From Bradyrhizobium erythrophlei (GTDB lineage: Bacteria > Pseudomonadota > Alphaproteobacteria > Rhizobiales > Xanthobacteraceae), in NCBI RefSeq assembly GCF_900129425.1, contig NZ_LT670817.1, forward strand, positions 2,790,001 through 2,854,000: a DNA stretch of 64,000 nucleotides. The letters run 5' to 3'. Positions within the stretch are counted from its first letter, which is position 1. The number at the start of each line of letters is the position of its first letter. Shown piece by piece: positions 43,783 through 52,840 of the stretch. The notes beneath the pieces were generated by a model. It was not told where the DNA came from. It saw nothing but the letters and a program-made list of their open reading frames with translations, and searched no databases. The translations under genes and the position numbers were made by a program.

Positions 43783-43959
43783 ATGGAGTTATTGAAATTT
43801 ATCGGCGCCTTGGTCGCTCTTTTCGGCTTTCTGTACCTCGTTGCAGCCGCAGGTAACGACAACGCGGGGCGTCATCAGAACAATTTCGGCTGCGCTGTAA
43901 TCATGTTCGCGGGGTTTCTAATTGTTCTGCTCTTAAAAATTCTAGGCAGTTTGTTTTGA
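43783..43959 (+). CDS. Tiny two-helix membrane protein, 58 residues
   Basis: MELLKFIGALVALFGFLYLV forms the first helix, a short polar turn (GNDNAGRHQNNFG) follows, and AVIMFAGFLIVLLLKILGSL forms the second. A hairpin membrane protein of this size recalls phage holins, but no lysis enzyme is nearby. Confidence 0.55.
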   Translation: MELLKFIGALVALFGFLYLVAAAGNDNAGRHQNNFGCAVIMFAGFLIVLLLKILGSLF

Positions 43960-44055
43960 ACTTCCCATTGACCAGCCATCTGCCTTCGCCTGGCGTGTTA
44001 ATAGCGAAGCTGTCTTTTGTACGGCTCCGCGCGGCGGTGAATTGGAGGAACTGAA

Positions 44056-44700
44056 ATGCTCACGCTTTGGGACTTCCTAGCTCTTGCACTGATTGCGCTG
44101 CTCGTCGTCGCGGCCATCACACACGCCATCAGACAGGCCGGTAAGAAACCCACGCCATCGAAAGATGTAACCCTCGACGCCATGATGGCCCGCGTGGCCG
44201 CGACCGGATGGCACTTCGCCTTAGAGGGTAACGGCTACCGCATTTGGCACGTGAACGACTTCGCCGGCATCAAGCGCGAGCTCGTCGCCGGCACGGACTA
44301 CAACTACGTGGCGGTCTATCTTCACGCGCTCGGTTGCCTGAATCGCGATGAAACATTTGCTGGCTGCAAGCCGCGTTACATCCCGGTAGATGCACATGAT
44401 GATTTCGGCAAGCCCAGGGACCGCCTGGTGCACCGCGCCGAATGGCTATACCGCCGAGGCGCGCTGACTGACTTTGATATACGGCGCGTTGTTATTGACG
44501 TGCTCGTGCGCGACGAAGTGGACCACCCCGCATTTCACGCGCTGCTTCCGTTGGCTCGCGCTCTCCGGCCGCGCGGTCGGCGAAGCCGAGATGGCTGGAC
44601 TGGTTGCCGCTCTCGACCCGCAGAGACTAACCTAACTGGTCAACCTCACTGCGCGCTATCCCGTTTCAGAACGCAATGCAATCTACCGTCGATCCGCTAA
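44056..44700 (+). CDS. Membrane-anchored protein, 3' end probably frameshifted
   Basis: A single N-terminal helix (LTLWDFLALALIALLVVAAI) anchors a soluble part with TGWHFALEGNGYRIWHVNDF. About 170 residues in, good coding moves to another frame, where ALSGRAVGEAEMAGLVAALD followed by PQRLT ends at a stop near 44630. A one-base change near 44565 would explain it. The tail listed here is therefore probably not native. Function unknown. Confidence 0.5.
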   Translation: MLTLWDFLALALIALLVVAAITHAIRQAGKKPTPSKDVTLDAMMARVAATGWHFALEGNGYRIWHVNDFAGIKRELVAGTDYNYVAVYLHALGCLNRDETFAGCKPRYIPVDAHDDFGKPRDRLVHRAEWLYRRGALTDFDIRRVVIDVLVRDEVDHPAFHALLPLARALRPRGRRSRDGWTGCRSRPAETNLTGQPHCALSRFRTQCNLPSIR

Positions 44701-44826
44701 TGTTGGTGCTTCAAACCAAATTCGACCAAGCGACGAATCGCTTTGGACAGGCGCGGCTTGTCCGGCTGCTTGGCGGCCCAAGCTTCAATTGCTGCCCGAA
44801 CTCAGGTGATGCCCGAAATGCGAGGA

Positions 44827-44866
44827 GGGGCTTTTGGCCAGTGGCTGGACGCCCCCCTTTTTTTTA
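44827..44866 (+). terminator. Rho-independent terminator
   Basis: GGGGC and GCCCC arms surround a GC-rich loop (TTTTGGCCAGTGGCTGGAC), followed by CCTTTTTTTT. The T tract is good; the stem is partly imperfect. No gene was found between 44701 and 45219 to account for it other than the frameshifted gene. Confidence 0.55.
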
Positions 44867-45219
44867 AACAATTAATGCCCGCTTCATTACATCATGTAGC
44901 ATGGTTCGGCGATTGCCGAAGCTAGGCGATCAACGGGGACGATGTGATTGGAGCGGTGGCGTGTCCTTCGCGAATGCAGAAGACCGACGCCCATCGCATA
45001 CTCGGCTTGAATCCGAATTCCCTAACTCGGAATGCGGCCGAGCAATTAGGAACAGGATCGCCACCAATTGGACCCGCATTTTGTCCGCATTTGATGCCAA
45101 TAAGTCTTTAAATTCAGCGCGGTCGGGCAATTTTTCGGGCGAAAAAGAGAGGTCCGTTTTTTCGCGTCCCTCGCGCGCGAGAGGAAATTTTTTGCGAAAT
45201 GATGCCACTGGTCGGATTA

Positions 45220-45891
45220 TCAGATCCGCTCCAGTACGCGCCGCACCTGTACCGCCGACCACGTACCGCTACCGCGCGCCGTTGGAATGCCTTGTGCATT
45301 AAGCCCGGCTGCGATGGCGCGCAGGCTTGTTGCGCCGGCCGCCTGCAAGGCCTTGATCGTTGGTCCGATATCTGCGGCCCGGGCGTCGGCACGCTGCTGC
45401 AGCGCCACCGTAGACAGCGCGCGCATCTTCGCTGTTGGCTTCACGCCACGATTGCCGCCAAGCTTTGTGCCGCGCGCCTTGGCGGCGGCAAGGGCTGCCT
45501 TAGTGCGTCCGCTGATCATGCGGCGCTCTTCCTCCGCCACCATCGCCATAATTCCGACGGTGAGCCGGTTTGCGTTCGGCATATCGGCCGCAAGGAAGTC
45601 GACGCCGGCCTTATCCAATCCCAGCAAGAAGTGCGCATCGCGCGATAGGCGATCCAGCTTGGCGATGACGAGCTTCGCTCCATGAAGCCTGCAGGCTGCC
45701 AAGGCAGCTTCGAGCTGCGGCCGGTCGGCTCGCTTGCCGCTTTCAACCTCGACGAATTCCTTGATCAGCTTCCACTGACCGCCGTTGAGGAAGTCGGCGA
45801 CGGATGTCCGCTGTGCTTCGAGGCCGAGGCCGCTCTTGCCCTGGCGATCAGTGCTTACCCTGAGGTACGAAATCCACTTGCCATCTGCCAT
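45220..45891 (-). CDS. Serine recombinase (resolvase family)
   Basis: 223 residues. The catalytic serine is residue 13 in ISYLRVSTDRQGKSGLGLEA. KLVIAKLDRLSRDAHFLLGL and IMAMVAEEERRMISGRTKAA complete the resolvase domain. A short C-terminal DNA-binding part ends GTWSAVQVRRVLERI. It cuts and rejoins DNA at short sites. It may move or invert part of the island, or be a passenger of another element. Confidence 0.92.
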   Translation of the reverse strand: MADGKWISYLRVSTDRQGKSGLGLEAQRTSVADFLNGGQWKLIKEFVEVESGKRADRPQLEAALAACRLHGAKLVIAKLDRLSRDAHFLLGLDKAGVDFLAADMPNANRLTVGIMAMVAEEERRMISGRTKAALAAAKARGTKLGGNRGVKPTAKMRALSTVALQQRADARAADIGPTIKALQAAGATSLRAIAAGLNAQGIPTARGSGTWSAVQVRRVLERI

Positions 45892-47025
45892 TGCCGCCTC
45901 GTGTTACGTATCAGTCAACCTTCGTTGAGACGTTTGTAACACCAGCGGCGGGATGTCAAGCGCGCGCTCTTCAGTGAAATCGAGAGAAATGGAGCGCGAA
46001 TATCCGTCTTGGAGCGACAAGGGCCGGCTTGAGCCAAGATGCGTGTTGGCGCTGCGGCGTTGCGGTGATGTCGTCGAATGCGCATTTTTTCTGCCGCATC
46101 CGTTTAACCGAGGCGCTTTACTGTCATCGACCCAGCCCGAAACTATCGTCAGCCGCTCGACCTCGTGGCGGCCGTCCGCGTGCGCTTCCTGCTCACTGGC
46201 GACCGATTCCATCGAAGATTGGAGAGGCACTCCGCCACGTCGGATGTCCCAACGATAGCGCCCCGCGTGGATTGTGCAGGGCCGGATTACAAGGTCATAG
46301 GTGCCGGGGCGTGATGTGTCATATCCACACAGGGCAGGGTCCCGACGGCGTTCCTACGGGCTGCCAGGCCCGTCACGCTACCAACGAGGGCGTGAGGCGA
46401 ACCTGGCATCGCCCGCGACACCCGACCCATCGCTTGAGTTAAGCCGAATGACAACTGGATTGGATCCGGGCTTGCAACTCCGGCTATCATTGGGGATGCC
46501 TGTGTCCTGGCCTTCGGGACGCGTCGCTCGTCAATTGGTTTGGAATCTATACGCCCAAAATATAAATCCAAATCGGCGGTGCGACCCATCTTACGCGGGA
46601 CAAAAAAACTGAAGGAAAAATTTCTGCCCTGTGCGCCCGGCGGTGGGATGGCGTAGCGTGCGTGAGGCGGTGGCTACCTCCCGAAATTGGTGGATCCGAC
46701 CACTGGACAGGCCCAACATCGGCCGATCCGCCCCAAAGCCCGACCGCCACGCCGGAACGGCCAACCTGGTCATCTAGCCGAGGAATCGGCTAACCTGGGC
46801 CAATTCAAGAAACCGCTGGGAGAGTGGGATGCTGCTAACTTGGTCAACCTGGTCAACCTATTAGTACTAGACTCCCCCAACAGGGTGATGGGCGTATCCG
46901 TGGCACAGGCGCTCATCTCAGCACCCCCACGAACCTCCATCCGAGGTCAACCTTCTGGTTCGCCAAGTTGACCAGGGTTGACCACTCAAGGTGACGCCGC
47001 TGACCGCTATTATGGCATGCTTCGC
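45892..47025. other. Non-coding region with repeat array at right end
   Basis: About 1.1 kb with open frames on both strands but no credible gene. The right 230 bases carry the GGTCAACC array (46761-46983). A palindromic GGGTGTA-type element is not seen. Possible site of an origin or of an integrated remnant. Confidence 0.4.
46761..46983. repeat. GGTCAACC iteron-like array
   Basis: GGTCAACCT occurs at 46842, 46851 (adjacent, nine-base period) and 46945. Inverted or near copies lie at 46966 (AGTTGACCA) and 46976 (GGTTGACC). Weaker forms CCAACCTGGTCA (46761) and TAACCTGGGCCA (46791) precede them. It lies just beyond the 3' end of the VapE-type gene, like a plasmid or satellite origin. Confidence 0.6.
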
Positions 47026-49674
47026 CTAACCCGGATCGGCTGCTGGGATCCATCGAAAATAGCCCATGACGCGCTCGTCTCCGATGGTGACTTTCTTGTT
47101 GGAGGTGCGCTCCCAGCCCAACTGCTTCATCACGTTCGATAGACGCATGGACGTTGCCGTCGTCTGTTGTGCGATTGGAATATCCAGCACATATTCCAAC
47201 AGGTCGGAACTGGCGACGCGCTCTTGGCCATCGATGGTGTGGATGATTTTGACGTCTTTCTCTCTCCACATTCCGTCCTTGAAGTATTTGTGGTCTGCGT
47301 AGGTCGGGATCTCGGCAAGCACGCTCTCCCATGGGTCCTTTACGCGCCGCTGTTCCTGTTCGATGCCGGCAGCGGCCCACATCGTCCTGTCGAGCACGAC
47401 GCTCTCGCCCTTCGTCTGATACTTCGCGGCCTCTCCGATAAGCTGCAGTCGATCGCGTCGCAGCTTCTCGATATCGATCGCCTTCAAAACCTTTAGCGGC
47501 CAGAAACGTCGGTTGCCGGTTTGTGATTGCAGGTATTCGTCGGAGTTCGTGGTGCCAACCTCTATCGAGTGCCGCGGTTGTTTCGTAACGAAATGACCAA
47601 ACGCCGGCCTTGCGATATCCGTCATCCGGCTTGCATACGCCTTGACGGTCTCGATCTCGGCCTTCTTCAAGCCTGCAAGGTCCGCGTTTTCGTGGATCCA
47701 AATCTCTGAGAGTTGCTCTTGCACTTCGCGGCTGGAGAGCCCGATGATCTTCTCGTCCGAATAATTCTCGTCGCCGGCTATAACGCGCCACGCCGTTGAC
47801 TTGTTGAAGCCTTCCGGCGACTCCAGCACGGGGATCGTGTCGACCTTGCAACCGGGCTCCCGCGCCCGAGAAACTAGGGCAATCATGGTCTTGCGAATGA
47901 ATGCGCGATTGAGCGGGGTGTCTTCGCAATTGAAGTAGTCGACGGCCATGCGGTCGAGCCGCTCGACGCCGTCCCATTCCGCTTCCGCTTTGTCGATCAG
48001 GTCGCACACCGGATTGAAACAATTTTCTAGTGCCAACGATTTGACCGCGTCGCGCGTCGCCTTATCCTCAAGGTCGAAACCAAAACGGTCAGACATCAAT
48101 TGACGCAGGGCGATGATGCCGTGATCGCTGGCTTCGCCGACGATTGATTGCAGCTCATGCTTCACCGTATCGTCGCGATATCCAAACAACACCTTGTTGT
48201 GGAATGTGTCGAGGCTGCAAACAACGCCGAGCTCCGTGATCGCAAGCCGCGCATTGTGCATCGACGGCCTTGGTGAACCATCTTTGCGCCGTTCACGCCA
48301 GTCCGGTTCTCCTTCTCTCCGTCTGACTTGCTGTTGCGTCGGCTCGTGGGATCGCAAAATCATCCGCTCGACGGCACGACGCCTCTGAGCATCATCGGAC
48401 AGCTTGGTTACATGCCGGTTGCAATCCAGATCGCACATGAGCGCCGCGGCGATTTGCTCGCTTGTGAACCTGCCATCGTTCTTCAAGATCGAGGCGAGAG
48501 CAAATCCGACCTCGCTCCAGGACTGGTACGGCTTTGCGACTACCAGACCGGCTTGCTCCAGGTCGAATTTCAGGTCTTGAAGGTTGCCACGGTGAGCGAC
48601 AATCATCCTGCCCTTGGTGTTGAAATCTGGTGGCAGGTTGTCGATGCTCTTGAGCCACCCCGCGTGGTCTTCGACGTCAGACCAGTCGATATCTTTGGAG
48701 ATGCTCTTGTCGCCGGATCCGTTAGCAATAGCGCCCGGCTTAAAGTCTCTGACAGCCTCTTGTATAGCTTCTGGTTCGACAAGATCCCCTGTCCAGGCAG
48801 TTTTGATTGCGACCAACTGGGGTACCGCCGAGCGTCCGCGCCCAAGTTTCTTTGCTGACGGCCAATTGAGCGTGCCAGCGATACGGAAAAGGCTCGAAGT
48901 ATCCTTGGTTCTAGAATCTGCGCCCACGGCATCGCCGAGTGCAACCGCCAGCGGCTTTGCCTGTGCTTGGGAGAGCGGCCGGGCCAACGGGAACACCGGC
49001 TGATAGTTTCCCGCGGACGTCTCAATGACATATGGCGATGCCAACGGAAGACCATCCAGTCCGGTACCATCCTTGCCGGTGTCAGCATCAAGATCGCCGA
49101 CGAAAGCCAAGGCGGCAACGACGTTCTCTTCGCTGCCCTTGCTCCAGTGCGGCATATCTTTTCGAAAAATAGCCCACGGTACGTACAGGTTGAGATCGGG
49201 ATGGGTCGACCAGCCGATGACGGCGTTCACATGGTTCTCCACGTCACCGATGGCGAATTTTTCGGTGAATACGTTACCCTTCGCGTCGATCCGGGTAAGT
49301 GTGAGGACACCATCGACGTCCGCGGCCTTTGCCAGTGCATGCAGCATCTGGATATGGGATACGATCATGCCGTCGCTGGGTTGGGGGGCGACGCCGATAG
49401 CCCTGCAGACCTCATTGATCACCAAGTCGAGAAAAAACGGATCCGCAGAACGTTGCACCATCGATTTGATTGCGGTCTCGATAAGGGCATCTGCCTCGGC
49501 ACTGATGCGGTTGAAGACCTCGTGGTCGTCATCATTCTCCAAGGCGGCTCGATGCACACCGCGGGCCTCAGCCACGATAGCCATGGCTCGGCCTTCCGCG
49601 GCGTAGACCTCGAACGGATCGAGGTTGTCCCGAATCTGATTGCAGTTTGAAGCTTCGCTCTCGATTGTGGTCAT
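47026..49674 (-). CDS. VapE/VirE-type primase-helicase protein
   Basis: 882 residues. The N-terminal third has primase-polymerase-like features (AALAFVGDLDADTGKDGTGL; VFPLARPLSQAQAKPLAVAL). The C-terminal part is a VapE P-loop domain: VLESPEGFNKSTAWRVIAG with Walker A near residue 615, SEIWIHENADLAGLKKAEIE with Walker B, then RQSIEV-like RHSIEVGTTNSDEYLQSQTG and NRRFWPLKV. VapE proteins start replication in phages and pathogenicity-island satellites. The gene faces the iteron array at 46.8-47.0 kb, a plausible target. A middle region reads IVGEASDHGIIALRQLMSDR. Confidence 0.88.
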   Translation of the reverse strand: MTTIESEASNCNQIRDNLDPFEVYAAEGRAMAIVAEARGVHRAALENDDDHEVFNRISAEADALIETAIKSMVQRSADPFFLDLVINEVCRAIGVAPQPSDGMIVSHIQMLHALAKAADVDGVLTLTRIDAKGNVFTEKFAIGDVENHVNAVIGWSTHPDLNLYVPWAIFRKDMPHWSKGSEENVVAALAFVGDLDADTGKDGTGLDGLPLASPYVIETSAGNYQPVFPLARPLSQAQAKPLAVALGDAVGADSRTKDTSSLFRIAGTLNWPSAKKLGRGRSAVPQLVAIKTAWTGDLVEPEAIQEAVRDFKPGAIANGSGDKSISKDIDWSDVEDHAGWLKSIDNLPPDFNTKGRMIVAHRGNLQDLKFDLEQAGLVVAKPYQSWSEVGFALASILKNDGRFTSEQIAAALMCDLDCNRHVTKLSDDAQRRRAVERMILRSHEPTQQQVRRREGEPDWRERRKDGSPRPSMHNARLAITELGVVCSLDTFHNKVLFGYRDDTVKHELQSIVGEASDHGIIALRQLMSDRFGFDLEDKATRDAVKSLALENCFNPVCDLIDKAEAEWDGVERLDRMAVDYFNCEDTPLNRAFIRKTMIALVSRAREPGCKVDTIPVLESPEGFNKSTAWRVIAGDENYSDEKIIGLSSREVQEQLSEIWIHENADLAGLKKAEIETVKAYASRMTDIARPAFGHFVTKQPRHSIEVGTTNSDEYLQSQTGNRRFWPLKVLKAIDIEKLRRDRLQLIGEAAKYQTKGESVVLDRTMWAAAGIEQEQRRVKDPWESVLAEIPTYADHKYFKDGMWREKDVKIIHTIDGQERVASSDLLEYVLDIPIAQQTTATSMRLSNVMKQLGWERTSNKKVTIGDERVMGYFRWIPAADPG

Positions 49675-49987
49675 GTCGAATAGTGATCCTGTTCGCTGTT
49701 GCCTGGAAACGCCTGCTGCGTTTGCTGGACATTGTTCGAGGTGCCGGCACGCGCGTCGCGCTGCCGGATAGTGCAGGGCTGATTTTCGTTCAATTTTTCA
49801 ATGCTCAATCACGTCAACGGCTGAAGTGCTGCCGCGCGTGGCTCACCGGGCGTTAACCCTTGGTGATCGCCGCCCGTAGGCGGTCTGGTCTTCGATTGTC
49901 ACGGCAACGGTGCCCCGCCGCCTTCGACCAGATTTGTTAGAGATCAGAGCCGTGGCTCGGAACATGAAGCTGATATTGAACGACGCG
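49675..49987. other. Gap upstream of VapE gene
   Basis: About 310 bases. On the minus strand a 40-residue frame (49843-49965, MFRATALISNKSGRRRRGTV) is open, but no ribosome site precedes it. Nothing else is seen. Confidence 0.3.
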
Positions 49988-50149
49988 CTATGAATTGCCA
50001 GGGGCGCATTCGAGGATGATTCGACGTATCCACCGGGAAATCCGCGCGTTGCGTTTTCGGGTGTCGGGGTAGCTGTCGCGGCGTACCGGGATGCTGGTGT
50101 CATCGGCGAAGGACGCCGGGCGTATCCGACGTTGATGCCAGTTCTTCAT
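49988..50149 (-). CDS. Small basic protein, 53 residues
   Basis: MKNWHQRRIRPASFADDTSI followed by VRRDSYPDTRKRNARIS. The ATG at 50149 has GAGAGGGAAATCTT before it, a good ribosome site. Very basic, so it may bind nucleic acid. Function unknown. Confidence 0.5.
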   Translation of the reverse strand: MKNWHQRRIRPASFADDTSIPVRRDSYPDTRKRNARISRWIRRIILECAPGNS

Positions 50150-50310
50150 AAGATTTCCCTCTCTCATTTGATGGCGCGACAAGACATGCGGAAGCATTCG
50201 CGCAACACACGTCGACGCCGCGGATTTTGATTTCTAACGACCTCTAAGGGTACAGGGCGGAACCGGCCCGTAGGCCGATCGCAATAGTGATGTCGGATTC
50301 ATCTGACAAC

Positions 50311-50574
50311 CTAGTGAAGGCGGGCAGCACCGTCGCCGTAAGCGTCGCGCATTTTTTGCGCCTGCTCGAGGTTGCTACAATTGATAAAAGCCGTTCTGAT
50401 TTCATCGGCCCGACCAGTCCGGACGATGCGCTTCAGCAGCTTTTCGCCCTTGACGATCAACAGACACTTGCCATGATCGTCGGCATACGGACTGTCCTCG
50501 TCAATCCACGAGGCAACTTCAACGTGAGCTTCCTTAATTAACGTAGCAAGTTCTTTTGGGGATTGTGCATTCAT
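50311..50574 (-). CDS. Protein of unknown function, 87 residues
   Basis: MNAQSPKELATLIKEAHVEV then ASWIDEDSPYADDHGKCLLI and KLLKRIVRTGRADEIRTAFI. Helical with acidic N-terminal half. Its ATG overlaps the stop of the tiny membrane gene upstream (ATGA), so the two are coupled. Confidence 0.65.
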   Translation of the reverse strand: MNAQSPKELATLIKEAHVEVASWIDEDSPYADDHGKCLLIVKGEKLLKRIVRTGRADEIRTAFINCSNLEQAQKMRDAYGDGAARLH

Positions 50575-50699
50575 CGGATCACCCTCAGTCCGGCGATAAC
50601 CGTCAGCACGGCGATCAAGTTAAGAATGTAGGGGGTAAAAAACTGCGCGATATGCGCGGCAAGCCTGCGCGAAACAAGCGACGATGTTGCGTTTGACAT
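50571..50699 (-). CDS. Tiny membrane protein, 42 residues
   Basis: MSNATSSLVSRRLAAHIAQF then FTPYILNLIAVLTVIAGLRV: one membrane helix near the C-terminus. CCGGAGAACATAA stands before the ATG. It overlaps the following gene by ATGA. The arrangement of a tiny membrane protein with a soluble partner is worth noting. Confidence 0.55.
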   Translation of the reverse strand: MSNATSSLVSRRLAAHIAQFFTPYILNLIAVLTVIAGLRVIR

Positions 50700-51216
50700 T
50701 TATGTTCTCCGGAACCGTCTCTGCGATTTTGTTCCTGACCAGGGAAATCGCAGGAGGCGGTCTATTTGCGTTCATGATCGGGGCACGCCCTGTAGGCGTA
50801 CTAGGTCGGCATTTTGGGATTTGCTTTGCTTTCTGTTTGTTTTCCCCGCGCACTAGTCCGCGTGGGCGAGCACCGCGGCGTACCGCGGATGCTGATGGTG
50901 TCATCGGCGAAACACGCCGGGCTTATTCAAAAGCCACGGCTTCGCGCAGCAGGAATGATCTGCTGTTTGCGTTTCTGTGAATGATGGAGGATAAGCCGAT
51001 GAACGACTTGAATGCTGAGGAGGAGTCGCTGAACGACTCGTCACTCGCTAAGCGAACACCTTACCCGATGTCTGCAAATCTGTCCAGCGCCGGCGCGAGC
51101 GCATCTCACGACAGCGGCCGGCTGTTGCGCGGGCGACACATACACACCGCAGAAGGCGTGGTGTCGTTTTACAGCGCGAAATCGCGCCGGGTTTCTTGGG
51201 TTGTATCAGGCGCTCG
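50700..51216. other. Gap with one weak frame
   Basis: About 520 bases. A plus-strand frame at 50999-51220 (MNDLNAEEESLNDSSLAKRT) has moderate content, but its second half reads like non-coding DNA. A 3' AT-rich part precedes the integrase stop. No terminator is clear. Confidence 0.3.
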
Positions 51217-52470
51217 TTAGGCGATGAGCGGGAGGTTCGTCTGCTTTGTAGCGGGCGACTTCTCGCCGGACGTCTTCTTTGGCGGCAACACGTAATTCGC
51301 CCACGCCTCCAGCACCTCGATCCGGCGCTCCACCATCTCACCAGTCCAGTAGGATCGTTCGGACTCGTCGCCGATGCGATGCGACAGGCAATGCTCCAAC
51401 ACCTCGCGACGGAAGTTGTGCTCCCTGCTTTCACCGCCCCAGTTGCGGAACATGGTCCGACAGCCGTGCATCGTCGCCTTAAAGCCGGCGCGCTTGATAC
51501 AATTGGTCAACGCATTCGGTCGGAACGGCTGGTGCTTATCGGCATGGTCGGATGGGAACACGTATCGGCCGACCTTTGGCATCGACTGGATGATGGCGAT
51601 GGCCTGATCCGTCAGCGGCACCAGATGGGGCCGGGGCTCATTCCCGCCCTTGATCTTCATCTTCTCGGCCGGGCAGAGCCATTGCTTCTTTTCGAAGTCG
51701 ATCTCGGTCCACTCCATCAACCGGATCTCCTGTGATCTGGCGACCGTAAGGATGCCCGTCTCGACGCAGCGCGCCACGGGAGCACCGTCATAGTGCAACG
51801 CATGCAGCAGCGCCGGTGCCTTTGCGTAGGGCACTGAGGCGTGACCCTTCTTCTTGTTCAGTTTGCGGGCCGACGGCAACACGAGCTTGAGGTTCCCGCG
51901 CCATGCAGCTGGGTTGTCTCCGACGCGATGCTTCTCCACCTTGGCGGCATCCATTAGTTTCTCGATGCGCTGGCGGGTTCGGTCGGCGGTGATCGGCTTC
52001 TTCCACCAGATTAACTTCAGGGCTTCGATGACGTGAGTGTTCTCGATCTCGTGAAGCCGCAGCTTGTGCAATGATGGCACGTCGGCGATAGCCCGCCGCC
52101 ATTGCCGCGGTTCCTCCTTGGACATACCGACGCACCACCCCGGATACTTCTCCTCGGCATATTCCTTGAAGGTCTTGCTGCTCTTGGTCTCCGCCTGCTT
52201 CTTGTGGCGGGGATCGATGCCGTCCTTCTTGAGCGCCAGCTTGTATTCGCGGGCCTGGTCACGAGCCTTGGTCAGGCTGAGATCGTCCAGCTTGGCGAAG
52301 TCCATCGACGCGCGCTTACCGTCGGGGGCGGTGAACCGAAAAGCCCAGACGCGGTTCTGCTCGGTGCGGACGATCAGGTAGAGGCCGCCGCCATCGCGGT
52401 GGTCGCCGCATGGCAAGGATTTAAGTTGGTTGGGATTGAGTGGCATCCTAGACTCCGTCGCGGACGCCAT
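51217..52470 (-). CDS. Tyrosine integrase (P4-like)
   Basis: 417 residues. The N-terminal arm-binding domain starts MPLNPNQLKSLPCGDHRDGG and holds RVWAFRFTAPDGKRASMDFA. In the catalytic half the first Arg is in LTVARSQEIRLMEW, then HGCRTMFRNW (H-x-x-R) and HCLSHRIGDESERSYW with the tyrosine nucleophile at its end. The start ATG lies after an upstream gap with the 19-bp repeat 199 bases away (52669-52687). This is the usual place of an attachment site next to its integrase. Confidence 0.95.
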   Translation of the reverse strand: MASATESRMPLNPNQLKSLPCGDHRDGGGLYLIVRTEQNRVWAFRFTAPDGKRASMDFAKLDDLSLTKARDQAREYKLALKKDGIDPRHKKQAETKSSKTFKEYAEEKYPGWCVGMSKEEPRQWRRAIADVPSLHKLRLHEIENTHVIEALKLIWWKKPITADRTRQRIEKLMDAAKVEKHRVGDNPAAWRGNLKLVLPSARKLNKKKGHASVPYAKAPALLHALHYDGAPVARCVETGILTVARSQEIRLMEWTEIDFEKKQWLCPAEKMKIKGGNEPRPHLVPLTDQAIAIIQSMPKVGRYVFPSDHADKHQPFRPNALTNCIKRAGFKATMHGCRTMFRNWGGESREHNFRREVLEHCLSHRIGDESERSYWTGEMVERRIEVLEAWANYVLPPKKTSGEKSPATKQTNLPLIA

Positions 52471-52840
52471 GTCCGTGCCTGGAGATCTATTCCACCGTCA
52501 CGGATACTTTGCAATTCAAAACCGGTTCCGTTTGTCGGATTTTTGTCGTTTCAATCCGGCGTAAGTGATCGAGCCTGAACGGCGGTGACCGGAAACACTG
52601 GGTTTTAAAGGATAACTTGAAGGTGACGAACGATGACGAACGCACAAACCCCCCATTTTATGGATACATGATCCGTGACGGCATTCGCTGAAGCCCGGTA
52701 AAAGCAGGGGCTCGCAGATCATGGCTGCATTTACCCTCACATTTTTCCACCAATCACCGGCATAGCCTGCAGCCACCCCTTCAAGTCATCCCGGAGGATG
52801 ATGCTCCGCGTCCCGTGCTTTCCGGGGCATGCGGGCCACG
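52471..52840. other. Integrase promoter and attachment region
   Basis: It holds the 19-bp direct repeat and otherwise no gene. AT-rich patches near 52.60-52.75 kb could bind accessory proteins. Confidence 0.5.
52669..52687. repeat. Attachment-site repeat, left copy
   Basis: TGATCCGTGACGGCATTCG. An identical 19-mer lies at 60049-60067, over the start of the sensor kinase gene. It contains a stop (TGA), three bases and a GTG start, as would be expected if the chromosomal site spans the end of one gene and the start of the next. Confidence 0.75.

Noticed and set aside
45953..46612. Several plus- and minus-strand frames of 90-137 codons
   Set aside because: No start signals and no protein-like segments; a zinc-like CWRCG was seen but stands alone.
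46913..48022. Minus-strand frame of 369 codons overlapping the VapE gene
   Set aside because: It is arginine-rich and out of frame with the clear P-loop domain.
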